A stretch of 64,000 nt of DNA from Euptelea pleiosperma (Eukaryota; Streptophyta; Magnoliopsida; Ranunculales; Eupteleaceae), in assembly GCA_035048495.1 (NCBI GenBank), contig JASUTR010000136.1, forward strand, positions 1 to 64,000, in the 5' to 3' direction. Position numbers and translations under genes: made by a program. The notes under the pieces are model-generated. The model worked only from the letters and a program-made list of their open reading frames with translations. It was not told where the DNA came from and searched no databases. Every line of letters begins with the position of its first letter. Positions within the stretch are counted from its first letter, which is position 1. Shown here piece after piece: positions 39,936 to 52,852 of the stretch.

Positions 39936-41880
39936 GATTCGGGACAGTCGAAACAAGTTAGCTCCAACCGTGCGTCAACGTCTCAAATTGGACTCAGTTT
40001 GTATGTTACATTCCGAAGCCTATAACTTGTGGCTTTTTCGCAACCGAACCTCGTAATTAGACTCGAATTCTTTCATTACTATTGTTTCAACACATTTGAA
40101 GTGTTGGAACAAGATTCCGGACAGTCGACACAAGTTAGCTCCATCCGTGCGTGAACATCTCAAATTGGACTCAGTTCGTGTGTTACATTCCGAAGCCTTT
40201 AACTTTTGACTTTTTCGCAATCAGACCTCGTAATTGGCCTCAAACTCTTCCATTATTATTGTTTCAACACATTTGAAGTATTGGAACAAGATTCAGGATA
40301 GGCGAAACAAGTTAGCTCCATCCGTGCGTCAACGTCTCAAATTGGACTCAGTTTGTGTGTTACATTCCGAAGCCTATAACTTGTGACTTTTTCGCAACCG
40401 GACCTCGTAATTGGACTCAAAGTCTTCCATACTATTGTTGCAACACATTTGAAGTGTTGAAACAAGATTCGTGACAGTCAAAACAAGTTAGCTCCATCCG
40501 TGCGTCAACGTCTCAAATTGGACTCAGTTTGTGTGTTACATTCCGAAGCCTATAACCTGTGACTTTTTCGCAACTGGACCTCGTAATTAGACTCAAATTC
40601 TTCCATTACAATTGTTTCAATACATTTGAAGTGTTGGAACAAGATTTATGACTGTCGAAACAAGTTAGCTCCATCTGTGTGTCAACGTCTAAAATTGGAC
40701 TCAGTTTGTGTGTTACATTCCGAAGCCTATAACTTGTGACTTTTTCGCGACCGGACCTCGTAATTGGACTCAAACTCTTCCACTACTATTGTTTCAACAC
40801 ATTTGATGTGTTGGAACAAGATTCGGGATAGGCGAAACAAGTTAGCTCCATCCGTGCGTCAACGTCACAAATTGGACTCAGTTTGTGTGTTACATTCCGA
40901 AGCCTATAACTTGTGACTTTTTCGCAACCGGACCTCGTAATTAGACTCGAATTCTTCCATTACAATTGTTTCAACACATTTGAAGTGTTGGAACAAGATT
41001 TATGACTGTCGAAACAAGTTAGCTCCATCCGTGCGTCAACGTCTCAAATTGGACTCAGTTTGTGTGTTACATTCCGAAGCCTATAACTTGCAACATTTTC
41101 GCAATCGGTCCTCGTAATTGGACTCAAACACTTCCATTATTATTGTTTCAACACATTTGAAGTATTGGAACAAGATTCGGGATAGGCGAAACAAGTTAGC
41201 TCCATCCGTGCGTCAACGTCTCAAATTGGACTCAGTTTGTGTGTTACATTCCGAAGCCTATAACTTGTGACTTTTTCGCAACCGGACCTCGTAATTGGAC
41301 TCAAAGTCTTCCATACTATTGTTGCAACACATTTGAAGTGTTGAAACAAGATTCGTGACAGTCAAAACAAGTTAGCTCCATCCGTGCGTCAACGTTTCAA
41401 GTTGGACTCAGTTTGTGTGTTACATTCCGAAGCCTATAACTTGTGACTTTTTCGCAACCGGACCTCGTAATTAGACTCGAATTCTTCCATTACAATTGTT
41501 TCAACACATTTGAAGTGTTGGAACAAGATTTATGACTGTCTAAACAAGTTAGCTCCATCTGTGTGTCAACGTCTCAAATTGGACTCAGTTTGTGTGTTAT
41601 ATTCCGAAGCCTATAACTTGTGACTTTTTTGCGACCGGACCTCGTAATTAGACTCAAACTCTTCCATTTCTATCATTTCAACACATTTGAAGTATTGGAA
41701 CAAGATTCGGGATAGGCGAAACAACTTAGCTCCATCCGTGCGTCAACGCCTCAAATTGGACTCAGTTTGTGTGTTACAATCCGAAGCCTATAACTTGTGA
41801 CTTTTTCGCAACCGAACCTCGTAATTAGACTCGAATTCTTCCATTACTATTGTTTCAACAAATTTGAAGTGTTGGAATAA
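39936..41880. repeat. R-anchored unit of 11 monomers (R S T U V W I X Y/E F G')
   Basis: Length is 1,945 bases. It equals the 13-monomer R unit with two monomers removed. The monomer at 41350-41526 begins as Y (cgtttcaagttgg) and ends as E/W (attccgaag, actcgaattc), so Z and parts of Y and E are lost. R here has a private change, gattccgg near 40113. The I monomer has cttgcaacatt near 41088. Confidence 0.88.
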
Positions 41881-44358
41881 GATTCGGGACAGTCGAAACA
41901 AGTTAGCTCCAACCGTGCGTCAACGTCTCAAATTGGACTCAGTTTGTATGTTACATTCCGAAGCCTATAACTTGTGGCTTTTTCGCAACCGAACCTCGTA
42001 ATTAGACTCGAATTCTTTCATTACTATTGTTTCAACACATTTGAAGTGTTGGAACAAGATTCGGGACAGTCGACACAAGTTAGCTCCATCCGTGCGTGAA
42101 CATCTCAAATTGGACTCAGTTCGTGTGTTACATTCCGAAGCCTTTAACTTTTGACTTTTTCGCAATCAGACCTCGTAATTGGCCTCAAACTCTTCCATTA
42201 TTATTGTTTCAACACATTTGAAGTATTGGAACAAGATTCAGGATAGGCGAAACAAGTTAGCTCCATCCGTGCGTCAACGTCTCAAATTGGACTCAGTTTG
42301 TGTGTTACATTCCGAAGCCTATAACTTGTGACTTTTTCGCAACCGGACCTCGTAATTGGACTCAAAGTCTTCCATACTATTGTTGCAACACATTTGAAGT
42401 GTTGAAACAAGATTCGTGACAGTCAAAACAAGTTAGCTCCATCCGTGCGTCAACGTCTCAAGTTGGACTCAGTTTGTGTGTTACATTCCGAAGCCTATAA
42501 CTTGTGACATTTTCGCAATCGAATCCTCGTAATTGGACTCAAACTCTTCCATTATTATTGTTTCAACACATTTGAAGTATTGGAACAAGATTCGGGATAG
42601 GCGAAACAAGTTAGCTCCATCCGTGCGTCAACGTCTCAAATTGGACTCAGTTAGTGTGTTACATTCCGAAGGCTATAACTTGTGACTTTTTCACAACCGG
42701 ACCTCGTAATTGGACTCAAAGTCTTCCATTACTATTGTTGCAACACATTTGAAGTGTTGAATCAAGATTCGTGACAGTAAAGACAAGTTAGCTCCATCCA
42801 TGCGTCAACGTCTCAAATTGGACTCATTTTGTGTGTTACATTCCGAAGCCTATAACTTGTGACTTTTTCGCAACCGGACCTCGTAATTAGACTCGAATTC
42901 TTCCATTACAATTGTTTCAACACATTTGAAGTGTTGGAACAAGATTTATGACTGTCGAAACAAGTTAGCTCCATCCGTGCGTCAACGTCTCAAATTGGAC
43001 TCAGTTTGTGTGTTACATTCCGAAGCCTATAACTTGCGACATTTTCGCAATCGGACCTCGTAATTGGACTCAAACACTTCCATTATTATTGTTTCAACAC
43101 ATTTGAAGTATTGGAACAAGATTCGGGATAGGCGAAACAAGTTAGCTCCATCCGTGCGTTAATGTCTCAAATTGGACTCAGTTTGTGTGTTACATTCCGA
43201 AGCCTATAACTTGTGACTTTTTCGCAATCGGACCTCATAATTGGACTCAAACACTTCCATTATTATTGTTTCAACACATTTGAAGTGTTGGAATAAGATT
43301 CGGGACAGTCGAAACAAGTTAGCTCCAACCGTGCGTCAACGTCTCAAATTGGACTCAGTTTGTGTGTTACATTCAGAAGCCTATAACTTGTGACTTTTTC
43401 GCAACCGAACCTCGTAATTAGACTCGAATTCTTCCATTACTATTGTTTCAACACATTTGAAGTGTTGGAATAAGATTCGGGACAGTCGAAACAAGTTAGC
43501 TCCAACCGTGCATCAACGTCTCAAATTGGACTCAGTTTGTGTGTTACATTCAGAAGCCTATAACTTGTGACTTTTTCGCAACCGGACCTCGTAATTGGAC
43601 TCAAAGTCTTCCATTACTATTGTTGCAACACATTTGAAGTGTTGAAACAAGATTCGTGACAGTCAAAACAAGTTTGCTCCATCCGTGCGTCAACGTCACA
43701 AATTGGACTCAGTTTGTGTGTTACATTCCGAAGCCTATAACTTGTGACTTTTTCGCAACCGGACCTCGTAATTAGACTCGAATTCTTCCATTACAATTGT
43801 TTCAACACATTTGAAGTGTTGGAACAAGATTTATGACTGTCGAAACAAGTTAGCTCCATCCGTGCGTCAACGTCTCAAATTGGACTCAGTTTGTGTGTTA
43901 CATTCCGAAGCCTATAACTTGTGACTTTTTCGCAATCGGACCTCATAATTGGACTCAAACACTTCCATTATTATTTTTTCAACACATTTGAAGTGTTGGA
44001 ATAAGATTCGGGACAGTCGAAACAAGTTAGCTCCAACCGTGCGTCAACGTCTCAAATTGGACTCAGTTTGTGTGTTACATTCAGAAGCCTATAACTTGTG
44101 ACTTTTTCGCAACCGAACCTCGTAATTAGACTCGAATTCTTCCATTACTATTGTTTCAACACATTTGAAGTGTTGGAATAAGATTCGGGACAGTCGAAAC
44201 AAGTTAGCTCCAACCGTGCATCAACGTCTCAAATTGGACTCAGTTTGTGTGTTACATTCAGAAGCCTATAACTTGTGACTTTTTCGCAACCGGACCTCGT
44301 AATTGGACTCAAAGTCTTCCATTACTATTGTTGCAACACATTTGAAGTGTTGAAACAA
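41881..44358. repeat. Satellite block, 14 monomers (R S T Y Z E I J K L H I/J K L)
   Basis: It begins with the last R S pair in the window, then returns to the basic order. The Y monomer near 42412 is intermediate: it has aagttgg but cgtctc and attccgaag. The I/J fusion near 43820 repeats the type seen at 6839, with gcgtcaacg on the left and cctcataatt on the right. A private change, ttattttttc, lies near 43972. Confidence 0.83.
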
Positions 44359-46659
44359 GATTCGTGACAGTCAAAACAAGTTTGCTCCATCCGTGCGTCA
44401 ACGTCACAAATTGGACTCAGTTTGTGTGTTACATTCCGAAGCCTATAACTTGTGACTTTTTCGCAACCGGACCTCGTAATTAGACTCGAATTCTTCCATT
44501 ACAATTGTTTCAACACATTTGCAGTGTTGGAACAAGATTTATGACTGTCGAAACAAGTTAGCTCCATCCTTGCGTCAACGTCTCAAATTGGACTCAGTTT
44601 GTGTGTTACATTCCGAAGCCTATAACTCGTGACTTTTTCGCAATCGGACCTCGTAATTGGACTCAAACTCTTCCATTATTATTGTTTCAACACATTTGAA
44701 GTATTGGAACAAGATTCGGGATAGGCGAAACAAGTTAGCTCCATCCGTGCGTCAACGTCTCAAATTGGACTCAGTTTGTGTGTTACATTCCGAAGCCTAT
44801 AACTTGTGACTTTTTCGCAACCGGACCTCGTAATTGGACTCAAAGTCTTCCATACTATTGTTGCAACACATTTGAAGTGTTGAAACAAGATTCGTGACAG
44901 TCAAAACAAGTTAGCTCCATCCGTGCGTCAACGTTTCAAGTTGGACTCAGTTTGTGTGTTACATTCTGAAGCCTATAACTTGTGACATTTTCGCAATCGA
45001 ATCCTCGTAATTGGACTCAAACTCTTCCATTATTATTGTTTCAACACATTTGAAGTATTGGAACAAGATTCGGGATAGGCGAAACAAGTTAGCTCCATCC
45101 GTGCGTCAACGTCTCAAATTGGACTCAGTTAGTGTGTTACATTCCGAAGGCTATAACTTGTGACTTTTTCACAACCGGACCTCGTAATTGGACTCAAAGT
45201 CTTCCATTACTATTGTTGCAACACATTTGAAGTGTTGAATCAAGATTCGTGACAGTAAAGACAAGTAAGCTCCATCCATGCGTCAACGTCTCAAATTGGA
45301 CTCATTTTGTGTGTTACATTCCGAAGCCTATAACTTGTGACTTTTTCGCAACCGGACCTCGTAATTAGACTCGAATTCTTCCATTACAATTGTTTCAACA
45401 CATTTGAAGTGTTGGAACAAGATTTATGACTGTCTAGACAAGTTAGCTCCATCTGTGTGTCAACGTCTCAAATTGGACTCAGTGTGTGTGTTATATTCCG
45501 AAGCCTATAACTTGTGACTTTTTTGCGACCGGACCTCGTAATTAGACTCAAACTCTTCCATTTCTATCATTTCAACACATTTGAAGTATTGGAACAAGAT
45601 TCGGGATAGGCGAAACAACTTAGCTCCATCCGTGCGTCAACGCCTCAAATTTGACTCAGTTAGTGTGTTACATTCCGAAGCCTATAACTTGTGACTTTTT
45701 CGCAACCGGACCTCGTAATTGGAGTCAAAGTCTTCCATTACTATTGTTGCAACACATTTGAAGTGTTTAAACAAGATTCGTGACAGTCAAAACAAGTTAG
45801 CTCCATCCGTGCGTCAACGTCACAAATTGGACTCAGTTTGTGTGTTACATTCCGAAGCCTATAACTTGTGACTTTTTCGCAACCGGACCTCGTAATTAGA
45901 CTCGAATTCTTCCATTACAATTGTTTCAACACATTTGAAGTGTTGGAACAAGATTTATGACTGTCGAAACAAGTTAGCTCCATCCGTGCGTCAACGTCTC
46001 AAATTGGACTCAGTTTGTGTGTTACATTCCGAAGCCTATAACTTGCGACATTTTCGCAATCGGACCTCGTAATTGGACTCAAACACTTCCATTATTATTG
46101 TTTCAACACATTTGAAGTATTGGAACAAGATTCGGGATAGGCGAAACAAGTTAGCTCCATCCGTGCGTTAATGTCTCAAATTGGACTCAGTTTGTGTGTT
46201 ACATTCCGAAGCCTATAACTTGTGACTTTTTCGCAATCGGACCTCATAATTGGACTCAAACACTTCCATTATTATTGTTTCAACACATTTGAAGTGTTGG
46301 AATAAGATTCGGGACAGTCGAAACAAGTTAGCTCCAACCGTGCGTCAACGTCTCAAATTGGACTCAGTTTGTGTGTTACATTCAGAAGCCTATAACTTGT
46401 GACTTTTTCACAACCGAACCTCGTAATTAGACTCGAATTCTTCCATTACTATTGTTTCAACACATTTGAAGTGTTGGAATAAGATTCGGGACAGTCGAAA
46501 CAAGTTAGCTCCAACCGTGCATCAACGTCTCAAATTGGACTCAGTTTGTGTGTTACATTCAGAAGCCTATAACTTGTGACTTTTTCGCAACCGGACCTCG
46601 TAATTGGACTCAAAGTCTTCCATTACTATTGTTGCAACACATTTGAAGTGTTGAAACAA
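44359..46659. repeat. 13-monomer unit anchored on H* (H* N X Y Z E F G H I J K L)
   Basis: Length is exactly 13 x 177 (2,301 bases). It is bounded by H* monomers with tttgcagtg (44518 and 46819). The order is a rotation of the basic 13-monomer unit with H* in the place of M. Private changes are cagtgtgtg near 45481 and ttcacaacc in K near 46407. Confidence 0.9.
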
Positions 46660-47190
46660 GATTCGTGACAGTCAAAACAAGTTTGCTCCATCCGTGCGTC
46701 AACGTCACAAATTGGACTCAGTTTGTGTGTTACATTCCGAAGCCTATAACTTGTGACTTTTTCGCAACCGGACCTCGTAATTAGACTCGAATTCTTCCAT
46801 TACAATTGTTTCAACACATTTGCAGTGTTGGAACAAGATTTATGACTGTCGAAACAAGTTAGCTCCATCCTTGCGTCAACGTCTCAAATTGGACTCAGTT
46901 TGTGTGTTACATTCCGAAGCCTATAACTCGTGACTTTTTCGCAATCGGACCTCGTAATTGGACTCAAACTCTTCCATTATTATTGTTTCAACACATTTGA
47001 AGTATTGGAACAAGATTCGGGATAGGGGAAACAAGTTAGCTCCATCCGTGCGGCAACGTCTCAAATTGGACTCAGTTTGTGTGTTACATTCCGAAGCCTA
47101 TAACTTGTGACTTTTTCGCAACCGGACCTCGTAATTGGACTCAAAGTCTTCCATTACTATTGTTGCAACACATTTGAAGTGTTGAAACAA
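46660..47190. repeat. Three-monomer repeat between two H* copies
   Basis: It is 531 bases, exactly three monomers: H*, N, and a monomer that begins like X or H (gatagggg, tgcggcaacg) and ends like L (attggactcaaag, ttactattgttgc). The next H* starts at 47191. It looks like a short cycle produced by out-of-register recombination. Confidence 0.82.
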
Positions 47191-50100
47191 GATTCGTGAC
47201 AGTCAAAACAAGTTTGCTCCATCCGTGCGTCAACGTCACAAATTGGACTCAGTTTGTGTGTTACATTCCGAAGCCTATAACTTGTGACTTTTTCGCAACC
47301 GGACCTCGTAATTAGACTCGAATTCTTCCATTACAATTGTTTCAACACATTTGCAGTGTTGGAACAAGATTTATGACTGTCGAAACAAGTTAGCTCCATC
47401 CTTGCATCAACGTCTCAAATTGGACTCAGTTTGTGTGTTACATTCCGAAGCCTATAACTTGCGACATTTTCGCAATCGGACCTCGTAATTGGACTCAAAC
47501 ACTTCCATTATTATTGTTTCAACACATTTGAAGTATTGGAACAAGATTCGGGATAGGCGAAACAAGTTAGCTCCATCCGTGCGTCAACGTCTCAAATTGG
47601 ACTCAGTTTGTGTGTTACATTCCGAAGCCTATAACTTGTGACTTTTTCGCAACCGGACCTCGTAATTGGACTCAAAGTCTTCCATACTATTGTTGCAACA
47701 CATTTGAAGTGTTGAAACAAGATTCGTGACAGTCAAAACAAGTTAGCTCCATCCGTGCGTCAACGTTTCAAGTTGGACTCAGTTTGTGTGTTACATTCTG
47801 AAGCCTATAACTTGTGACATTTTCGCAATCGAATCCTCGTAATTGGACTCAAACTCTTCCATTATTATTGTTTCAACACATTTGAAGTATTGGAACAAGA
47901 TTCGGGATAGGCGAAACAAGTTAGCTCCATCCGTGCGTCAACGTCTCCAATTGGACTCAGTTAGTGTGTTACATTCCGAAGGCTATAACTTGTGACTTTT
48001 TCACAACCGGACCTCGTAATTGGACTCAAAGTCTTCCATTACTATTGTTGCAACACATTTGAAGTGTTGAATCAAGATTCGTGACAGTAAAGACAAGTTA
48101 GCTCCATCCATGCGTCAACGTCTCAAATTGGACTCATTTTGTGTGTTACATTCCGAAGCCTATAACTTGTGACTTTTTCGCAACCGGACCTCGTAATTAG
48201 ACTCGAATTCTTCCATTACAATTGTTTCAACACATTTGAAGTGTTGGAACAAGATTTATGACTGTCTAAACAAGTTAGCTCCATCTGTGTGTCAACGTCT
48301 CAAATTGGACTCAGTTTGTGTGTTATATTCCGAAGCCTATAACTTGTGACTTTTTTGCGACCGGACCTCGTAATTAGACTCAAACTCTTCCATTTCTATC
48401 ATTTCAACACATTTGAAGTATTGGAACAAGATTCGGGATAGGCGAAACAACTTAGCTCCATCCGTGCGTCAACGCCTCAAATTGGACTCAGTTAGTGTGT
48501 TACATTCCGAAGCCTATAACTTGTGACTTTTTCGCAACCGGACCTCGTAATTGGAGTCAAAGTCTTCCATTACTATTGTTGCAACACATTTGAAGTGTTT
48601 AAACAAGATTCGTGACAGTCAAAACAAGTTAACTCCATCCGTGCGTCAACGTCACAAATTGGACTCAGTTTGTTTGTTACATTCCGAAGCCTATAACTTG
48701 TGACTTTTTCGCAACCGGACCTCGTAATTCGACTCGAATTCTTCCATTACAATTGTTTCAACACATTTGAAGTGTTGGAACAAGATTTATGACTGTCGAA
48801 ACAAGTTAGCTCCATCCGTGCGTCAACGTCTCAAATTGGACTCAGTTTGTGTGTTACATTCGGAAGCCTATAACTTGCGACATTTTCGCAATCGGACCTC
48901 GTAATTGGACTCAAACACTCCCATTATTATTGTTTCAACACATTTGAAGTATTGGAACAAGATTCGGGATAGGCGAAACAAGTTAGCTCCATCCGTGCGT
49001 TAATGTCTCAAAATGGACTCAGTTTGTGTGTTACATTCCGAGGCCTATAACTTGTGACTTTTTCGCAATCGGACCTCATAATTGGACTCAAACACTTCCA
49101 TTATTATTGTTTCAACACATTTGAAGTGTTGGAATAAGATTCGGGACAGTCGAAACAAGTTAGCTCCAACCGTGCGTCAACGACTCAATTGGACTCAGTT
49201 TGTGTGTTACATTCAGAAGCCTATAACTTGTGACTTTTTCGCAACCGAACCTCGTAATTAGACTCAAATTCTTCCATTACTATTGTTTCAACACATTTGA
49301 AGTGTTGGAATAAGATTCGGGACAGTCGAAACAAGTTAGCTCCAACCGTGCATCAACGTCTCAAATTGGACTCAGTTTGTGTGTTACATTCAGAAGCCTA
49401 TAACTTGTGACTTTTTCGCAACCGGACCTCGTAATTGGACTCAAAGTCTTCCATTACTATTATTGCAACACATTTGAAGTGTTTAAACAAGATTCGTGAC
49501 AGTCAAAACAAGTTAGCTCCATCCGTGCGTCAACGTCACAAATTGGACTCAGTTTGTGTGTTACATTCCGAAGCCTATAACTTGTGACTTTTTCGCAACC
49601 GGACCTCGTAATTAGACTCGAATTCTTCCATTACAATTGTGTCAAATCATTTGAAGTGTTGGAACAAGATTTATGACTGTCGAAACAAGTTAGCTCCATC
49701 CGTGCGTCAACGTCTCAAATTGGACTCAGTTTGTGTGTTACATTCCGAAGCCTATAACTTGCGACATTTTCGCAATCGGACCTCGTAATTGGACTCAAAC
49801 ACTTCCATTATTATTGTTTCAACACATTTGAAGTATTGGAACAAGATTCGGGATAGGCGAAACAAGTTAGCTCCATCCGTGCGTCAACGTCTCAAATTGG
49901 ACTCAGTTTGTGTGTTACATTCCGAAGCCTATAACTTGTGACATTTTCGCAACCGGACCTCGTAATTGGACTCAAAGTCTTCCATACTATTGTTGCAACA
50001 CATTTGAAGTGTTGAAACAAGATTCGTGACAGTCAAAACAAGTTAGCTCCATCCGTGCGTCAACGTTTCAAGTTGGACTCAGTTTGTGTGTTACATTCTG

Positions 50101-50551
50101 AAGCCTATAACTTGTGACATTTTCGCAATCGAATCCTCGTAATTGGACTCAAACTCTTCCATTATTATTGTTTCAACACATTTGAAGTATTGGAACAAGA
50201 TTCGGGATAGGCGAAACAAGTTAGCTCCATCCGTGCGTCAACGTCTCAAATTGGACTCAGTTAGTGTGTTACATTCCGAAGGCTATAATTGTGACTTTTT
50301 CACAACCGGACCTCGTAATTGGACTCAAAGTCTTCCATTACTATTGTTGCAACACATTTGAAGTGTTGAATCAAGATTCGTGACAGTAAAGACAAGTTAG
50401 CTCCATCCATGCGTCAACGTCTCAAATTGGACTCATTTTGTGTGTTACATTCCGAAGCCTATAACTTGTGACTTTTTCGCAACCGGACCTCGTAATTAGA
50501 CTCGAATTCTTCCATTACAATTGTTTCAACACATTTGAAGTGTTGGAACAA
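47191..50551. repeat. Satellite block, 19 monomers (H* I X Y Z E F G H I J K L' H I X Y Z E)
   Basis: H* has the private mark ccttgcatc near 47399. The part near 48600-49010 shares gttaactcc, cggaagcc, cactccc and ctcaaaatgg with the right end and with the first 500 bases of the window. Two small deletions occur, cgactcaatt near 49181 and gctataattg near 50282. A change gtgtcaaatcat near 49640 is private. Confidence 0.82.
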
Positions 50552-52852
50552 GATTTATGACTGTCTAAACAAGTTAGCTCCATCTGTGTGTCAACGTCTC
50601 AAATTGGACTCAGTTTGTGTGTTATATTCCGAAGCCTATAACTTGTGACTTTTTTGCGACCGGACCTCGTAATTAGACTCAAACTCTTCCATTTCTATCA
50701 TTTCAACACATTTGAAGTATTGGAACAAGATTCGGGATAGGCGAAACAACTTAGCTCCATCCGTGCGTCAACGCCTCAAATTGGACTCAGTTAGTGTGTT
50801 ACATTCCGAAGCCTATAACTTGTGACTTTTTCGCAACCGGACCTCCTAATTGGAGTCAAAGTCTTCCATTACTATTGTTGCAACACATTTGAAGTGTTTA
50901 AACAAGATTCGTGACAGTCAAAACAAGTTAGCTCCATCCGTGCGTCAACGTCACAAATTGGACTTAGTTTGTGTGTTACATTCCGAAGCCTATAACTTGT
51001 GACTTTTTCGCAACCGGACCTCGTAATTAGACTCGAATTCTTCCATTACAATTGTTTCAACACATTTGAAGTGTTGGAACAAGATTTATGACTGTCGAAA
51101 CAAGTTAGCTCCATCCGTGCGTCAACGTCTCAAATTGGACTCAGTTTGTGTGTTACATTCCGAAGCCTATAACTTGCGACATTTTCGTAATCGGACCTCG
51201 TAATTGGACTCAAACACTTCCATTATTATTGTTTCAACACATTTGAAGTATTGGAACAAGATTCGGGATAGGCGAAACAAGTTAGCTCCATCCGTGCGTT
51301 AATGTCTCAAATTGGACTCAGTTTGTGTGTTACATTCCGAAGCCTATAACTTGTGACTTTTTCGCAATCGGACCTCATAATTGGACTCAAACACTTCCAT
51401 TATTATTGTTTCAACACATTTGAAGTGTTGGAATAAGATTCGGGACAGTCGAAACAAGTTAGCTCCAACCGTGCGTCAACGTCTCAAATTGGACTCAGTT
51501 TGTGTGTTACATTCAGAAGCCTATAACTTGTGACTTTTTCGCAACCGAACCTCGTAATTAGACTCGAATTCTTCCATTACTATTGTTTCAACACATTTGA
51601 AGTGTTGGAATAAGATTCGGGACAGTCGAAACAAGTTAGCTCCAACCGTGCATCAACGTCTCAAATTGGACTCAGTTTGTGTGTTACATTCAGAAGCCTA
51701 TAACTTGTGACTTTTTCGCAACCGGACCTCGTAATTGGACTCAAAGTCTTCCATTACTATTGTTGCAACACATTTGAAGTGTTGAAACAAGATTCGTGAC
51801 AGTCAAAACAAGTTTGCTCCATCCGTGCGTCAACGTCACAAATTGGACTCAGTTTGTGTGTTACATTCCGAAGCCTATAACTTGTGACTTTTTCGCAACC
51901 GGACCTCGTAATTAGACTCGAATTCTTCCATTACAATTGTTTCAACACATTTGAAGTGTTGGAACAAGATTTATGACTGTCGAAACAAGTTAGCTCCATC
52001 CGTGCGTCAACGTCTCAAATTGGACTCAGTTTGTGTGTTACATTCCGAAGCCTATAACTTGCGACATTTTCGTAATCGGACCTCGTAATTGGACTCAAAC
52101 ACTTCCATTATTATTGTTTCAACACATTTGAAGTATTGGAACAAGATTCGGGATAGGCGAAACAAGTTAGCTCCATCCGTGCGTTAATGTCTCAAATTGG
52201 ACTCAGTTTGTGTGTTACATTCCGAAGCCTATAACTTGTGACTTTTTCGCAATCGGACCTCATAATTGGACTCAAACACTTCCATTATTATTGTTTCAAC
52301 ACATTTGAAGTGTTGGAATAAGATTCGGGACAGTCGAAACAAGTTAGCTCCAACCGTGCGTCAACGTCTCAAATTGGACTCAGTTTGTGTGTTACATTCA
52401 GAAGCCTATAACTTGTGACTTTTTCGCAACCGAACCTCGTAATTAGACTCGAATTCTTCCATTACTATTGTTTCAACACATTTGAAGTGTTGGAATAAGA
52501 TTCGGGACAGTCGAAACAAGTTAGCTCCAACCGTGCATCAACGTCTCAAATTGGACTCAGTTTGTGTGTTACATTCAGAAGCCTATAACTTGTGACTTTT
52601 TCGCAACCGGACCTCGTAATTAGACTCGAATTCTTCCATTACAATTGTTTCAACACATTTGCAGTGTTGGAACAAGATTTATGACTGTCGAAACAAGTTA
52701 GCTCCATCCTTGCGTCAACGTCTCAAATTGGACTCAGTTTGTGTGTTACATTCCGAAGCCTATAACTCGTGACTTTTTCGCAATCGGACCTCGTAATTGG
52801 ACTCAAACTCTTCCATTATTATTGTTTCAACACATTTGAAGTATTGGAACAA
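50552..52852. repeat. 13-monomer unit, copy 1 (F G H I J K L H I J K L/H* N)
   Basis: Length is 2,301 bases. It contains a five-monomer internal duplication (51083-51967 repeated from 51968) and a fusion monomer at 52499-52675 that starts as L and ends as H*. N runs straight into the F of the next copy (gtattggaac then gatttatgactgtctaaac), skipping X Y Z E. Confidence 0.9.
51083..51967. repeat. Five-monomer tandem duplication, 885 bp (I J K L H)
   Basis: The stretch equals 5 x 177 bases and is followed at 51968 by a second I J K L run. Both I copies carry the private mark ttttcgtaatcgg (51183 and 52068), which dates the duplication after that mutation. The same mark at 54370 is the copy carried along when the surrounding 13-monomer unit was duplicated. 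Confidence 0.85.
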
